DNA from: CAZDHT01 sp964505325
GTDB taxonomy: Bacteria; Planctomycetota; PUPC01
Reading direction: 5' to 3'
DNA length: 37,329 nt
Assembly: GCA_964505325.1 (NCBI GenBank)
Contig: CAZDHT010000017.1
Location: forward strand, 1 to 37,329
Both the position numbers and the translations under genes were made by a program. Below the pieces are notes generated by a model. The model saw only the letters and a list, made by a program, of their open reading frames with translations, was not told where the DNA came from and did not search any database. Positions 23,968-31,890 of the stretch are shown piece by piece; the first letter of the stretch is position 1, and every line of letters begins with the position of its first letter.

Positions 23968-24352
23968 AAAAGAGCAGTTGTGGATCGGTGTGAGCAACCG
24001 CGAGGAGTCGATGGCGCGGGTGCTGTCGCGGGCGGACCTGAACGAAGGGACGGTCCTGCACGCGCATCGCGCCGCGTCGGCCTCGCTGGTCGGGATCTTC
24101 GCTCATCACGGCTGGGTGGCCACGTCGGACCGGTGCGAGGATCTGTGCGGCATGTTGGCCGCGCACGACGTGACCGCGCCGCAGGACGTTCGCGATGCGG
24201 CGAAGACCCTCGACAGCCACGCGCGGAAACTCGATCCCGAGTCCGCCGGCCAGCCCCCCTCTCATACCTGCACCGCCGAGATCGCGGCGAGCTGTCTCGA
24301 CTGCGTGACTCGCATCCGGAGTTTCGTGAACGCCGCGCTGACCAAGCCGTGA
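23960..24352 (+). CDS. Hypothetical protein overlapping scpA
   Basis: The protein has 130 residues from ATG 23960, which overlaps the end of scpA by 8 bases and has a CCAGGAGAG site upstream. The sequence is soluble, helical in appearance and contains Cys and His residues in an EDLCGML segment and an ASCLDCVTRI segment. I do not recognise the family. The coupling to scpA suggests co-expression but gives no function. Confidence 0.6.
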   Translation: MNEKEQLWIGVSNREESMARVLSRADLNEGTVLHAHRAASASLVGIFAHHGWVATSDRCEDLCGMLAAHDVTAPQDVRDAAKTLDSHARKLDPESAGQPPSHTCTAEIAASCLDCVTRIRSFVNAALTKP

Positions 24353-24516
24353 TCACACGAACAGTTCTTCATTCGCGTTTTCTTCGTGCGCTAATTCATT
24401 TGCAATGACATATTTTTCTAAAGTTTGCGAATCATGACTCCGATATATAAACAGAAATAATTTTGACAACGTCGTTTCACTTTCTTGCTCTTCTCTTCGA
24501 AAGGAGGTGAGGAATA

Positions 24517-24591
24517 GTGGCGAAGAAGAAAAAGGCAAAGAAAACCGTGAAGAAGGTCGTAAAGAAGGCGGCGAAGAAGAAGAAAAAATAG
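24517..24591 (+). CDS. 24-residue lysine-rich microprotein
   Basis: The GTG start at 24517 sits 6 bases after AAGGAGGTGA (24501-24510), a ten-base perfect match to the anti-Shine-Dalgarno. Stop codons lie in frame just upstream, so the start is fixed. The product has 24 residues, of which 15 are Lys; the rest are Ala, Val, one Thr and the initiator, in a KKAKK/KKVVKKAAKK pattern like histone H1 tails. An AT-rich leader precedes it and a strong terminator follows 26 bases after the stop, so it looks like an independent gene. A nucleic-acid-binding or nucleoid role is inference from composition. A weak TATAAA at 24446-24451 may be its -10. Confidence 0.65.
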   Translation: MAKKKKAKKTVKKVVKKAAKKKKK

Positions 24592-24617
24592 GAAGACAAC
24601 ACAGACGTGCAACGGAG

Positions 24618-24655
24618 CCGCCCGACCTGTCCGACAGGTCGGGCGGTTTTCTTTT
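24618..24655 (+). terminator. Strong intrinsic terminator
   Basis: A 14-base perfect stem, CCGCCCGACCTGTC (24618-24631) and GACAGGTCGGGCGG (24633-24646), is followed by TTTTCTTTT. It lies just after the lysine-rich microprotein gene on the plus strand. On the minus strand it has no T run, so it serves the small gene and not serA. Confidence 0.88.
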
Positions 24656-24675
24656 GCCGCGGGGAGTTTCGCGGG

Positions 24676-26253
24676 TCACAGCCGGATCAGCTTCGCGTCA
24701 AAGATGATGGGCGATGCTTTGATCGCCGCGGTGACCTCTTCCGGCACCGCGCCGTCGATGTTGATGACGGTGACGGCGGTTCCGCCGCGCACGTCCCGGC
24801 CCACGGTCATGTTCGCGATGTTGACCTTGTGCTCGGCGAGGATGGTGCTGACGTAGCTGATGACGCCGGGCTCGTCCTTGTTGGTGCAAACGATGATGTA
24901 CCCCTTCGGCACCACGTCGACGTGATACTCGTTGATGCGGACGATCCGGGGGTCCTTCTTGCCGAAGAAGGCGCCGGAGATGGAGAACGAGCCGCCGGTG
25001 TCGATGATCTCGGCGCTGATGAGGTTGGCGAAGTCAACGGATTGCCCGCTGGTGACTTCGGACACCCGGACGCCCCGCTCGCGCGCGATCATCGGCGCGT
25101 TCACGGTGTTGATCGGCCCCTCCATCAGCATCGAGAACATCCCCTTGAGCAGCGAGGCGGTGACCAGGTCGAGCGGGTTCTCGGTGAACTCGCCCCGGTA
25201 GGTGACGCGGACCTCCTTGATGGGCCTGTCCCATAGCTGGACGGCGGCCTTTCCGAGCCGCTCGGCGAGTTCGGCGTAAGGGAGGACGTCCGCCAGCGCG
25301 TCGGGCTCGATCATCGGAATGTTCACGGCGTTGCGGGCCGGCTGGTCCGCCAGCACCTCGCACACCTGCCGCGCGACCTGCTCGGCGACGTTCTGCTGAG
25401 CCTCGTCCGTCAGCGCGCCCAGGTGCGGCGTGCACACCACGTTGCTCATCCCGACCAGCGGGTTGTCCTTGGGCGGCTCGGCCGTGTAGACGTCCAGCGC
25501 GCAGCCGGCCACCTTGCCGGACTCGAGTGCATCGCGCAGCGCCGCCTCATCGATAATCCCGCCGCGGGCGCAGTTGACCAGGCGCACGCCGTCCTTCATC
25601 TGCGCCATCTCTTCGGCGCCGATCATGCCCCGGGTCTCTTCGTTGAGCGGGGTGTGGACGGTGATGTAGTCCGCGGTGCGGATGACCTGGTCGAGGTCGG
25701 CCATTTCGATTTCCAGGGAGCCGACGGCGCCGCTGACGGCGAGCGGATCGTACCCGATGACGTTCATTCCGAACCCGGCGGCGCGGCGCGCCACCGCCCG
25801 GCCGATGCGGCCGACCCCGATGATGCCGAGCGTCTTCCCGTGGAGCTCGGTCCCCTTGAACGACTTCCGGTCCCACGCGCCGCTCACCAGGCTCATCTGC
25901 GCCTGCGGGATGTTGCGGGACAGCGCCAGGAGCATCGCCATGGTCAGTTCCGCGGTGGAGACGGTATTGCCCTCGGGCGTGTTCATCACGATCACGCCCT
26001 GGCGGGTGGCGGCGTCGAGGTCGACATTGTCGACGCCGACGCCGGCGCGGGCGACCACGGTCAGCTTCCTGCCCGCCCGCAGGACGTCCGCGGTGACCTG
26101 GGTCCCGCTGCGCACGATCAGCGCGTCGCAGTCTGCGATCGCCGCCCGGAGTTCGGGCCCCTTGATTCCCTTGCGGTCGAGCACCTCGTGGCCCGCGGCG
26201 CGCAGTATTTCGATGCCCTCGTTGGAAAGGGAGTCGGTGATCAGCACCTTCAT
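24676..26253 (-). CDS. serA: D-3-phosphoglycerate dehydrogenase
   Basis: This 525-residue enzyme of the first serine biosynthesis step oxidises 3-phosphoglycerate to 3-phosphohydroxypyruvate with NAD. The start is ATG 26253 (MKVLITDSLSNEGIEIL). The NAD-binding fold shows GIIGVGRIGRAVARRAAGFG, the active site shows VNCARGGIIDEAAL and the His in CTPHLGA, then an allosteric substrate-binding domain and a C-terminal ACT domain (NKDEPGVISYVSTILAEHKV). This is the long type of enzyme, as in Bacillus and Mycobacterium, in which ACT may bind serine. It is 4 bases after the AI-2E gene, so the two share a transcript. Confidence 0.96.
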   Translation of the reverse strand: MKVLITDSLSNEGIEILRAAGHEVLDRKGIKGPELRAAIADCDALIVRSGTQVTADVLRAGRKLTVVARAGVGVDNVDLDAATRQGVIVMNTPEGNTVSTAELTMAMLLALSRNIPQAQMSLVSGAWDRKSFKGTELHGKTLGIIGVGRIGRAVARRAAGFGMNVIGYDPLAVSGAVGSLEIEMADLDQVIRTADYITVHTPLNEETRGMIGAEEMAQMKDGVRLVNCARGGIIDEAALRDALESGKVAGCALDVYTAEPPKDNPLVGMSNVVCTPHLGALTDEAQQNVAEQVARQVCEVLADQPARNAVNIPMIEPDALADVLPYAELAERLGKAAVQLWDRPIKEVRVTYRGEFTENPLDLVTASLLKGMFSMLMEGPINTVNAPMIARERGVRVSEVTSGQSVDFANLISAEIIDTGGSFSISGAFFGKKDPRIVRINEYHVDVVPKGYIIVCTNKDEPGVISYVSTILAEHKVNIANMTVGRDVRGGTAVTVINIDGAVPEEVTAAIKASPIIFDAKLIRL

Positions 26254-26257
26254 TGTC

Positions 26258-27439
26258 TCACTCGCTTTGTGCGGGCCGGCCCGTGTACAGTTCGGACTGT
26301 TTGTATTTCTGGAACAGCTCCTGGAACAGCACCTTGACGATCGCGGAAATGGGGATGGCGAACAGCATGCCCAGGAACCCGAACAAGCTGCCGAAAACCA
26401 TGATGGACAGAATGATGATGACCGGGTGCATGCCCACGCTCTTGCCGATGACCTTGGGCGTGACAATGATGTTGTCGACTGCGGACCCGATGGCGAACAC
26501 CACCGCGGCGGCGATCGGATGCCACCAGTCCTGGTACGCGGCGGCGGCGAGAACCATCGCCGGGACCATGCCAGACGCCAGCCAGAAGTACGGCACAAAC
26601 GCGCCCAGCCCGCCGGTGATGCCCACCACGTACCAGAACGGACAGCCGACGATCGCCAGCCCGATGGTGAAGATTATCGACAGCACGGAGACCACGACGA
26701 CCTGCCCGCGGAAGAAGGCTTTGATGTTGAGGTCGATGCGGCGGGCGATGCGGATGATCTCGGGTTTGTAGCGCAGCGGCAGCGCGCCGTCCACCCACTT
26801 GCGCACCCGGCCGATGTCAATGAGCAGATAGATGGTGACGACGAAGAACAGGAAGAACTGGAAGACCCACACGATGGCGGTAAGGGTGCTGACGACCACG
26901 GTGCGGGCGCCCTGGCCGATGGCATCGGCCGCGGCGCGGCTCTCCACCAGGTCGCCGAGCAGCCGCTTGATCATCTCGGTGCGCTGCTCGGCCTTGGCGT
27001 CGCGCAGCTTCTCGACGAACGCCCGCGGCTCCTTGGGCAGAATCTGCACGACTTGGTTCATGTTCTCCGCGGTGAGCAACTTGTTCATCGTCGCGATGGC
27101 GTTGGGGATCGCGATCTTGAGGAAGATGATAATCAACGCGACGAACGCGAAGACGAGCACGCCCACGGCCACGCCCCGCCCGAGCTTGCCCGGCGCCGCG
27201 GCTCCCTTCTTGCGAAGCTGGAACGAGCCGCCCTGCGTGCTCTCCAGCCAGTCGACCACCGGGCTGAAGATGTACGCGGCGATCAACGCCAGCGCGAACG
27301 GAATCAGCACGCTCGAAACGACCTGAAGGATCTGGAGGGCGAGGAAGATAAGCAGGAGCAGCGCGATGAAGCGCACCCACGGATTCCCCAGCACCGCCTT
27401 GACGATCCCTCGCGTCTCCGCGACGCTCTCATCTTCCAT
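26258..27439 (-). CDS. AI-2E family transporter (DUF20/PerM-like membrane protein)
   Basis: The protein has 393 residues from ATG 27439, after a GGAAGGGGACAG site. About seven or eight membrane helices are arranged as in the family, with the first pair around residues 20-60 (LLLIFLALQILQVV), then a long hydrophilic region of about residues 110-190, and the C-terminal conserved GGLGAFVPYFWL, PKVIGKSVGMHPVIIIL and GSLFGFLGMLFAIPISAI. Members include TqsA-like exporters and Na+/H+ antiporters; the substrate here is unknown. It is co-transcribed with serA. Confidence 0.9.
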   Translation of the reverse strand: MEDESVAETRGIVKAVLGNPWVRFIALLLLIFLALQILQVVSSVLIPFALALIAAYIFSPVVDWLESTQGGSFQLRKKGAAAPGKLGRGVAVGVLVFAFVALIIIFLKIAIPNAIATMNKLLTAENMNQVVQILPKEPRAFVEKLRDAKAEQRTEMIKRLLGDLVESRAAADAIGQGARTVVVSTLTAIVWVFQFFLFFVVTIYLLIDIGRVRKWVDGALPLRYKPEIIRIARRIDLNIKAFFRGQVVVVSVLSIIFTIGLAIVGCPFWYVVGITGGLGAFVPYFWLASGMVPAMVLAAAAYQDWWHPIAAAVVFAIGSAVDNIIVTPKVIGKSVGMHPVIIILSIMVFGSLFGFLGMLFAIPISAIVKVLFQELFQKYKQSELYTGRPAQSE

Positions 27440-27479
27440 GATCTGTCCCCTTCCGCAGGTATTGGGTATGTCGGGAGGG

Positions 27480-27508
27480 ATTATAGGCAAGCGGCGGGCC
27501 CAAATCAA
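27480..27508 (-). promoter_or_regulatory. Promoter of the AI-2E/serA operon
   Basis: On the minus strand TTGATT (27503-27508), a 17-base spacer and a perfect TATAAT (27480-27485) precede the start at 27439. Transcription would start near 27473, leaving about a 34-base leader. Confidence 0.65.
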
Positions 27509-27528
27509 TATCAAGGCTCAGTGCACCG

Positions 27529-27546
27529 CTCAAGAAATCTCTTGAG
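27529..27546. promoter_or_regulatory. 18-base palindrome in divergent promoter region (candidate operator)
   Basis: CTCAAGA (27529-27535) and TCTTGAG (27540-27546) form 7-base arms with a 4-base centre. It overlaps the -35 of the plus-strand promoter and lies about 20 bases upstream of the minus-strand -35, so it could control both. Confidence 0.4.
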
Positions 27547-27570
27547 AAGCCCCGAGGAATCCATTCTAAT
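27542..27570 (+). promoter_or_regulatory. Promoter of the OppA-like gene
   Basis: TTGAGA (27542-27547), a 17-base spacer and TCTAAT (27565-27570) precede the gene at 27637. Each hexamer differs from the consensus by one base. Confidence 0.6.
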
Positions 27571-27636
27571 TCCGGTAACACGTCAGCCACTTGAAACCTT
27601 TGCCCTGAAGGTGCGGCGGAGTCTTGAGGAGAAGGC

Positions 27637-29352
27637 ATGCGGAAGTTCGTGGTCGTGTTGGCGGTGCTGGCGGTGGGGGTGGGGATCTTCGCGCTGACGC
27701 TGTCGTTCGAGCCGGAAACCCGCCCGGCGCCGCCCGCGAAACCGACCACCCGGCCCGCCGGCCCGTCCACCCAACCGGCGCAGGCGAACGGCCCCCCCGC
27801 CCCGCAGGCGAAACAGGAGTTTGTGTTCAACAACGGCGCGGAACCCGAGACGCTGGACCCGGCGCTGATGACCGGCGTGCCCGAGCACACCCTCGCCATG
27901 GCCCTGTTCGAAGGATTGGTCGGATACCACCCGAAGACGCTCGAGCCCGTCCCCGGCGCCGCGAAGAGCTGGATGATCTCGCGCGACGGGCGGACCTACA
28001 CGTTTCTGCTCCGCAAGTCCGACTGGTCGAACGGCGATCCGGTCACCGCGCAGGATTTTGTCTACTCGTGGCGCCGGGTCCTCGATCCGAACACCGGCGC
28101 CGAATACGCCTACCAGCTCTGGTACATCAAGAACGCCCGGGCGTACACGAAGGGGAAACTGTCCGACTTCTCCAAGGTGGGCATCCGGGCGCTGAATCCG
28201 CACGCGCTCGAGGTGACGCTCGAACACCCCACCACCTTCTTCCTCGGCCTGCTCGCGTTCGAGACGTTCATGCCCGTCCATCAGGGCTGCGTCAACACGC
28301 ACGGCAAGCGGTGGACGCGCCCGGGCAACATCGTCGGCAACGGACCGTTCGTCCTGGCGGAATGGAAGCCGCAGCACAAGATCGTGATGACGAAGAACCG
28401 GCGCTACTGGAACGCGGCGAACGTCGGGCTCGAACGCATCGTGGCGTTCCCCATCTCGAACGAGAACACCGCGCTCCTGCGCTACCAGGCGGGCGACTTC
28501 CACCTGCTCCCATCGCTGCCGGCCGACAAGATTCCGAAGCTGAAGACGCACCCCGACTACCACAAGGCCCCGTACCTCGGCACGTACTTCTACCGGTTCA
28601 ACTGCACCCGCAAGCCGTTCGATGATCCGCGCGTCCGGAAGGCGTTCAACCTCGCGCTCGACAAGGCTAAGCTGTGCAAGTACGTGCTGCACGGCGAGTA
28701 CGATCCGGCGACGGGGTTCGTGCCGCCGATGATACCGCCGTACACGTCGCCCAAGGGGATGGGCTGCGACCCGACGCGCGCCGCGGAGCTGTTGGCCGAG
28801 GCGGGGTATCCCGGCGGCAACGGATTTCGGCGCGTGACCCTCATCTACAACACCAGCAAACGCCACGAGCGCGTCGCCGTCGTGGCGCAGCAGATGTGGA
28901 AGAAGGCGCTCGGCGTCGAGATCAACTTGGTCAACCAGGAGTGGAAGGTGTACTTGAAGACCATGCAGAACCTCGACTACGACATTATGCGGTCGGCATG
29001 GATCGGCGACTACATGGACCCCAATACGTTCCTGGACATGTTCGTGACGGGCGGCGGCAACAACCGCACCGGCTGGAGCAACGGGCGCTACGACCAGCTC
29101 ATCGCGGCCGCTGCGAAGACGCCGGACACCCGGAAGCGGCTCCACATGCTCCGGGAGGCGGAAGACATTCTCATCAACCGAGACATGCCGATCATGCCCG
29201 TCTACTTCTACGCCAACCTCAGCTTGCGCCGCACCTCGGTCCGGGGCTTCTACGAGAACCCGCGAGACCTGCACCCGTTCCAGTACATCCGCATCGCTCT
29301 CCCCGCCGCCGCCGCGCAACGCCTCCAAATACGGGTTGAAAGTGAGTTTTGA
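27637..29352 (+). CDS. Oligopeptide-type ABC transporter substrate-binding protein (SBP_bac_5)
   Basis: The protein has 571 residues from ATG 27637 behind GAGGAGAAGG. An N-terminal membrane or signal segment (MRKFVVVLAVLAVGVGIFAL) leads to a Pro/Thr-rich linker to about residue 60. The OppA-type domain follows with NNGAEPETLDPAL, SNGDPVTAQDFVYSWRRVL, NPHALEVTLEHP and NGPFVLAEWKP, and the C-terminal part contains WIGDYMDPNTFLDMF. There is no lipobox Cys, so it may be membrane-tethered. It binds peptides or similar solutes outside the cytoplasm. No permease or ATPase gene is adjacent, so the partner transporter lies elsewhere. Confidence 0.9.
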   Translation: MRKFVVVLAVLAVGVGIFALTLSFEPETRPAPPAKPTTRPAGPSTQPAQANGPPAPQAKQEFVFNNGAEPETLDPALMTGVPEHTLAMALFEGLVGYHPKTLEPVPGAAKSWMISRDGRTYTFLLRKSDWSNGDPVTAQDFVYSWRRVLDPNTGAEYAYQLWYIKNARAYTKGKLSDFSKVGIRALNPHALEVTLEHPTTFFLGLLAFETFMPVHQGCVNTHGKRWTRPGNIVGNGPFVLAEWKPQHKIVMTKNRRYWNAANVGLERIVAFPISNENTALLRYQAGDFHLLPSLPADKIPKLKTHPDYHKAPYLGTYFYRFNCTRKPFDDPRVRKAFNLALDKAKLCKYVLHGEYDPATGFVPPMIPPYTSPKGMGCDPTRAAELLAEAGYPGGNGFRRVTLIYNTSKRHERVAVVAQQMWKKALGVEINLVNQEWKVYLKTMQNLDYDIMRSAWIGDYMDPNTFLDMFVTGGGNNRTGWSNGRYDQLIAAAAKTPDTRKRLHMLREAEDILINRDMPIMPVYFYANLSLRRTSVRGFYENPRDLHPFQYIRIALPAAAAQRLQIRVESEF

Positions 29353-29421
29353 AAGAACTATCATGTTTCGGGTTGTAGCCGCGCACCCTCCCGTCTTGCG
29401 CGCGTTTGAGAGGAGAAGGAA

Positions 29422-30153
29422 ATGAACCGGGACGCAAAGATCGGTATCGTGGTCATCCTGATTATTGTCGGGCTGCTGGTCATCATCTGGGGGCGCAGCG
29501 AACGCTCCAACGAGGAGTTGCTCGCCGGCGACCCGACCACCGGCAAGACCCCCACCGGTCTGTCGCCGAACAGCCTGGGCCCCAGCAGCGGCCGCGCCGA
29601 CGAGGCCCTGTCCAAAGAAGCGCGCGCGGTCAGTCCCGAAGGCATTAGGGTGGTGAGCTCCGCACAGTTGCCGCTTCCACCGGCGCGCAGCATACCGGAC
29701 CCCGACGGCAAGAAGCCGGCCGTCCCCGAAACCGCCGAGCCGAAACCCGCGCCCAAGCACTGGGAGTACACCGTCACCAAGGACGACCTGGCGCTGGAGC
29801 AGATCGCGCGGAGCCAGTTGGGTGATGGGAAGCGGTGGCCTGAGATCGCCAAGCTGAACAACATCCCCAAGCCGTACGTGATCCACGTGGGCGACAAGCT
29901 CAAGATGCCCGCCCGGGAAACGGCGACCATCGTCGAGTCGGCCAAGCCGCCTGTCGAGCGCACCACGACCACCCCCACCCCGACCACCGCCGGCCGCCGC
30001 AGGTACATCGTCAAGACAGGGGACATCGGCGTGATGCAGATCGCGCGCGAGCAACTCGGCGACGCCGGCAAGTGGAAAACGATCGTGGAACTCAACAACC
30101 TGCAGAAGCCCTATCGCGTCAACGTCGGCGACGTGCTTCTGCTGCCGGAGTGA
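29422..30153 (+). CDS. Membrane-anchored protein with two LysM domains
   Basis: The protein has 243 residues from ATG 29422, preceded by AGGAGAAGG. One membrane helix at about residues 7-24 is followed by a Pro/Ser-rich linker. Two LysM-type domains come at about 111-165 (YTVTKDDLALEQIARSQLG, NNIPKPYVIHVGDKLKMP) and 193-243 (YIVKTGDIGVMQIAREQLG, VNVGDVLLLPE). LysM binds N-acetylglucosamine polymers, so it probably attaches to peptidoglycan from the outer side of the membrane. There is no catalytic domain. Its partner or function is unknown. Confidence 0.82.
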   Translation: MNRDAKIGIVVILIIVGLLVIIWGRSERSNEELLAGDPTTGKTPTGLSPNSLGPSSGRADEALSKEARAVSPEGIRVVSSAQLPLPPARSIPDPDGKKPAVPETAEPKPAPKHWEYTVTKDDLALEQIARSQLGDGKRWPEIAKLNNIPKPYVIHVGDKLKMPARETATIVESAKPPVERTTTTPTPTTAGRRRYIVKTGDIGVMQIAREQLGDAGKWKTIVELNNLQKPYRVNVGDVLLLPE

Positions 30154-30192
30154 CTGCGCGCCGGAGTCCTTCATCCCGAACAGCCAACGCCA

Positions 30193-31116
30193 ATGATCCG
30201 CATCGGCAATGATCTTGACGCCCCGCGTTCGCTCGGCCGGCCCGTCGCCACCATCGGAACGTTTGACGGCGTTCACCGGGGACACCAGCGGGTGCTTGCC
30301 GACCTTCGGAACTGGGCGGCCGAGCTGGGCGCCAAGTCGCTGGTGGTCACCTTCGACCGCAACCCACGCACCCTCACCCGCCGCCGGAAAGTGCCCTGCA
30401 TCACCTCGCTCGAACACCGGCTCGTCCTGTTCGAGCGCCTCGAGGTGGACGCCTGCGCCGTGCTCCCGTTCGACAACCGGCTGCGGCGGACCTCCGCCCG
30501 GGAGTTCGTCGTCGGCTACCTGTGCCGCAGCCTGCGCGTCCAAGGGCTGCTGCTGGGGTTCAATTGCCGGTTCGGACACCACGGCGAGGGCGACTACGCG
30601 CTGGTGAAGCAACTGGCGGCTGAGGGCATCTGCCTGGCGCGCCGGTCGGCCAGGCCGGCAACGGTCGGCGGACGGCGCATCTCCAGCTCGATGATCCGCG
30701 AAGCCATCGAGGCCGGCGAGTTGCGGGCCGCGGAACGGATGCTGGGCCGCCCGGTCTCGCTCCTCGGGACGGTGACGCGGGGCCGCGGGCTGGGCTCGAA
30801 GCTCGGGTTCCCCACCGCGAACCTCGACCTGCACCACGAGGTGAAGCCGCCGAGCGGAGTCTACATCACCGCGGCGCGGATCGGGAGGAAATGGCTGCCC
30901 GCGCTGACCAGCGTCGGACGACGGCTCACGTTTCCCCGGCCGCCGCGCACGGACGTGGTCGAGGTCTTTGTTCCCGGCCTCAAGCGAAACATGTACGGCC
31001 GGGACATCGAGGTCCGCTTCGTGCGGAAACTTCGGGACCAGGCCCGGTTTACTTCGCCCGAGAAGCTGGCCGAGCAGATGCAGAAGGATGTGGCGGCGCT
31101 GCCGGAGAAGTGGTAA
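30193..31116 (+). CDS. ribF: Bifunctional riboflavin kinase/FAD synthetase
   Basis: This 307-residue enzyme makes FMN from riboflavin and then FAD from FMN. The N-terminal nucleotidyltransferase domain has IGTFDGVHRGHQ (HxGH-like motif), FNCRFGHHGEGD and the ISSSMIREAIEAGEL segment. The riboflavin kinase domain follows with GTVTRGRGLGSKLGFPTANL and SGVYITAARIG, ending in DIEVRFVRKLRDQ. The length is normal. No Shine-Dalgarno is visible before ATG 30193. It is 39 bases after the LysM gene and not near other riboflavin genes. Its flavins could supply the HydG-like flavoprotein, as they would any flavoprotein. Confidence 0.94.
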   Translation: MIRIGNDLDAPRSLGRPVATIGTFDGVHRGHQRVLADLRNWAAELGAKSLVVTFDRNPRTLTRRRKVPCITSLEHRLVLFERLEVDACAVLPFDNRLRRTSAREFVVGYLCRSLRVQGLLLGFNCRFGHHGEGDYALVKQLAAEGICLARRSARPATVGGRRISSSMIREAIEAGELRAAERMLGRPVSLLGTVTRGRGLGSKLGFPTANLDLHHEVKPPSGVYITAARIGRKWLPALTSVGRRLTFPRPPRTDVVEVFVPGLKRNMYGRDIEVRFVRKLRDQARFTSPEKLAEQMQKDVAALPEKW

Positions 31117-31224
31117 ACTGCCGGCGGCGGGCACGCCGCGCTCCGCAGCCGGGAACGGCGACCGCTCGGCACGGACAACGGGCTGCCGGTGGATGACGGC
31201 TGATCCGCGGAAGGGAGGTGCGAG

Positions 31225-31794
31225 ATGGCCAACGGACAACCGCTGTCGGAGGCGGCGCAGAAAGAGCTGCTGAAGATCGCGAGGAAGATCATCGAAGCGG
31301 CGGCGAAGGGCTTCGGCAAGCCGGACTGCCGTCCCGAGGGCCTGCCCGAGCTCGACGAGGTGCGGGGGGCGTTCGTCACCATCCACAAGCACGGGCAGCT
31401 TCGCGGTTGCATCGGGACGTTTCTGCCCGACAAGCCGGTCTGGCAGGTCGTCGCCGAGATCGCGCGGTCATCTTCGGTGGCCGACCCGCGGTTCCCCCCG
31501 GTCAGCGAGAAAGAACTCGACGACATCGACATCGAAATCTCGGTCCTCTCGCCGCTCGAGAAGACCGACGATCCGCTCTCGCTCGAGCTGGGCGTCCACG
31601 GCATATACATCACGCGCGGCATGCAGTCGGGGACCTTCCTCCCGCAGGTCGCCACCGAGCACAACATGACGAAAGAGGAGTTCCTCTCCTCCTGCTGCTC
31701 CCACAAGGCCGGTCTGCCGCCCGATGCGTGGAAGGACCCCGAGACCGAGGTCTCCCTCTACACCGCCCAGGTCTTCGGGGAGAAGGGGGAATAG
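31225..31794 (+). CDS. AMMECR1 domain protein (AmmeMemoRadiSam system A type)
   Basis: The protein has 189 residues from ATG 31225 after GGGAGGTG. The family core is plain: FVTIHKHGQLRGCIGTFLP, VADPRFPPVSEKELDDIDIE, ISVLSPLEK, GVHGIYITRGMQSGTFLPQV and SCCSHKAGLPPDAW. AMMECR1 proteins are widespread and of unknown biochemical role; in bacteria they are often encoded with a Memo-like protein and a radical SAM enzyme (AmmeMemoRadiSam), but neither gene is beside it here. The CSHKAGLP segment with Cys is typical. It is convergent with rmuC. Confidence 0.9.
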   Translation: MANGQPLSEAAQKELLKIARKIIEAAAKGFGKPDCRPEGLPELDEVRGAFVTIHKHGQLRGCIGTFLPDKPVWQVVAEIARSSSVADPRFPPVSEKELDDIDIEISVLSPLEKTDDPLSLELGVHGIYITRGMQSGTFLPQVATEHNMTKEEFLSSCCSHKAGLPPDAWKDPETEVSLYTAQVFGEKGE

Positions 31795-31890
31795 CAGCCC
31801 CACCATGCGGCCCCGCGTCCGGCGGCGCCTTTTGCCGCCGTCATTTCCTTGGCCCATCCGATCTGCGCAAGGGGCTCTTCGCGGGCGGGA

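Noticed and set aside
24618..24655. Terminator of serA
   Set aside because: The T run follows the stem on the plus strand only; on the minus strand it is preceded by an A run and not followed by T.
27583..31392. A minus-strand open frame of about 1269 codons opposite four genes
   Set aside because: It is antisense to the OppA-like, LysM, RibF and AMMECR1 genes, all of which show conserved motifs. The translation is low-complexity and rich in Arg, His, Pro and Gly, typical of antisense frames in GC-rich DNA.
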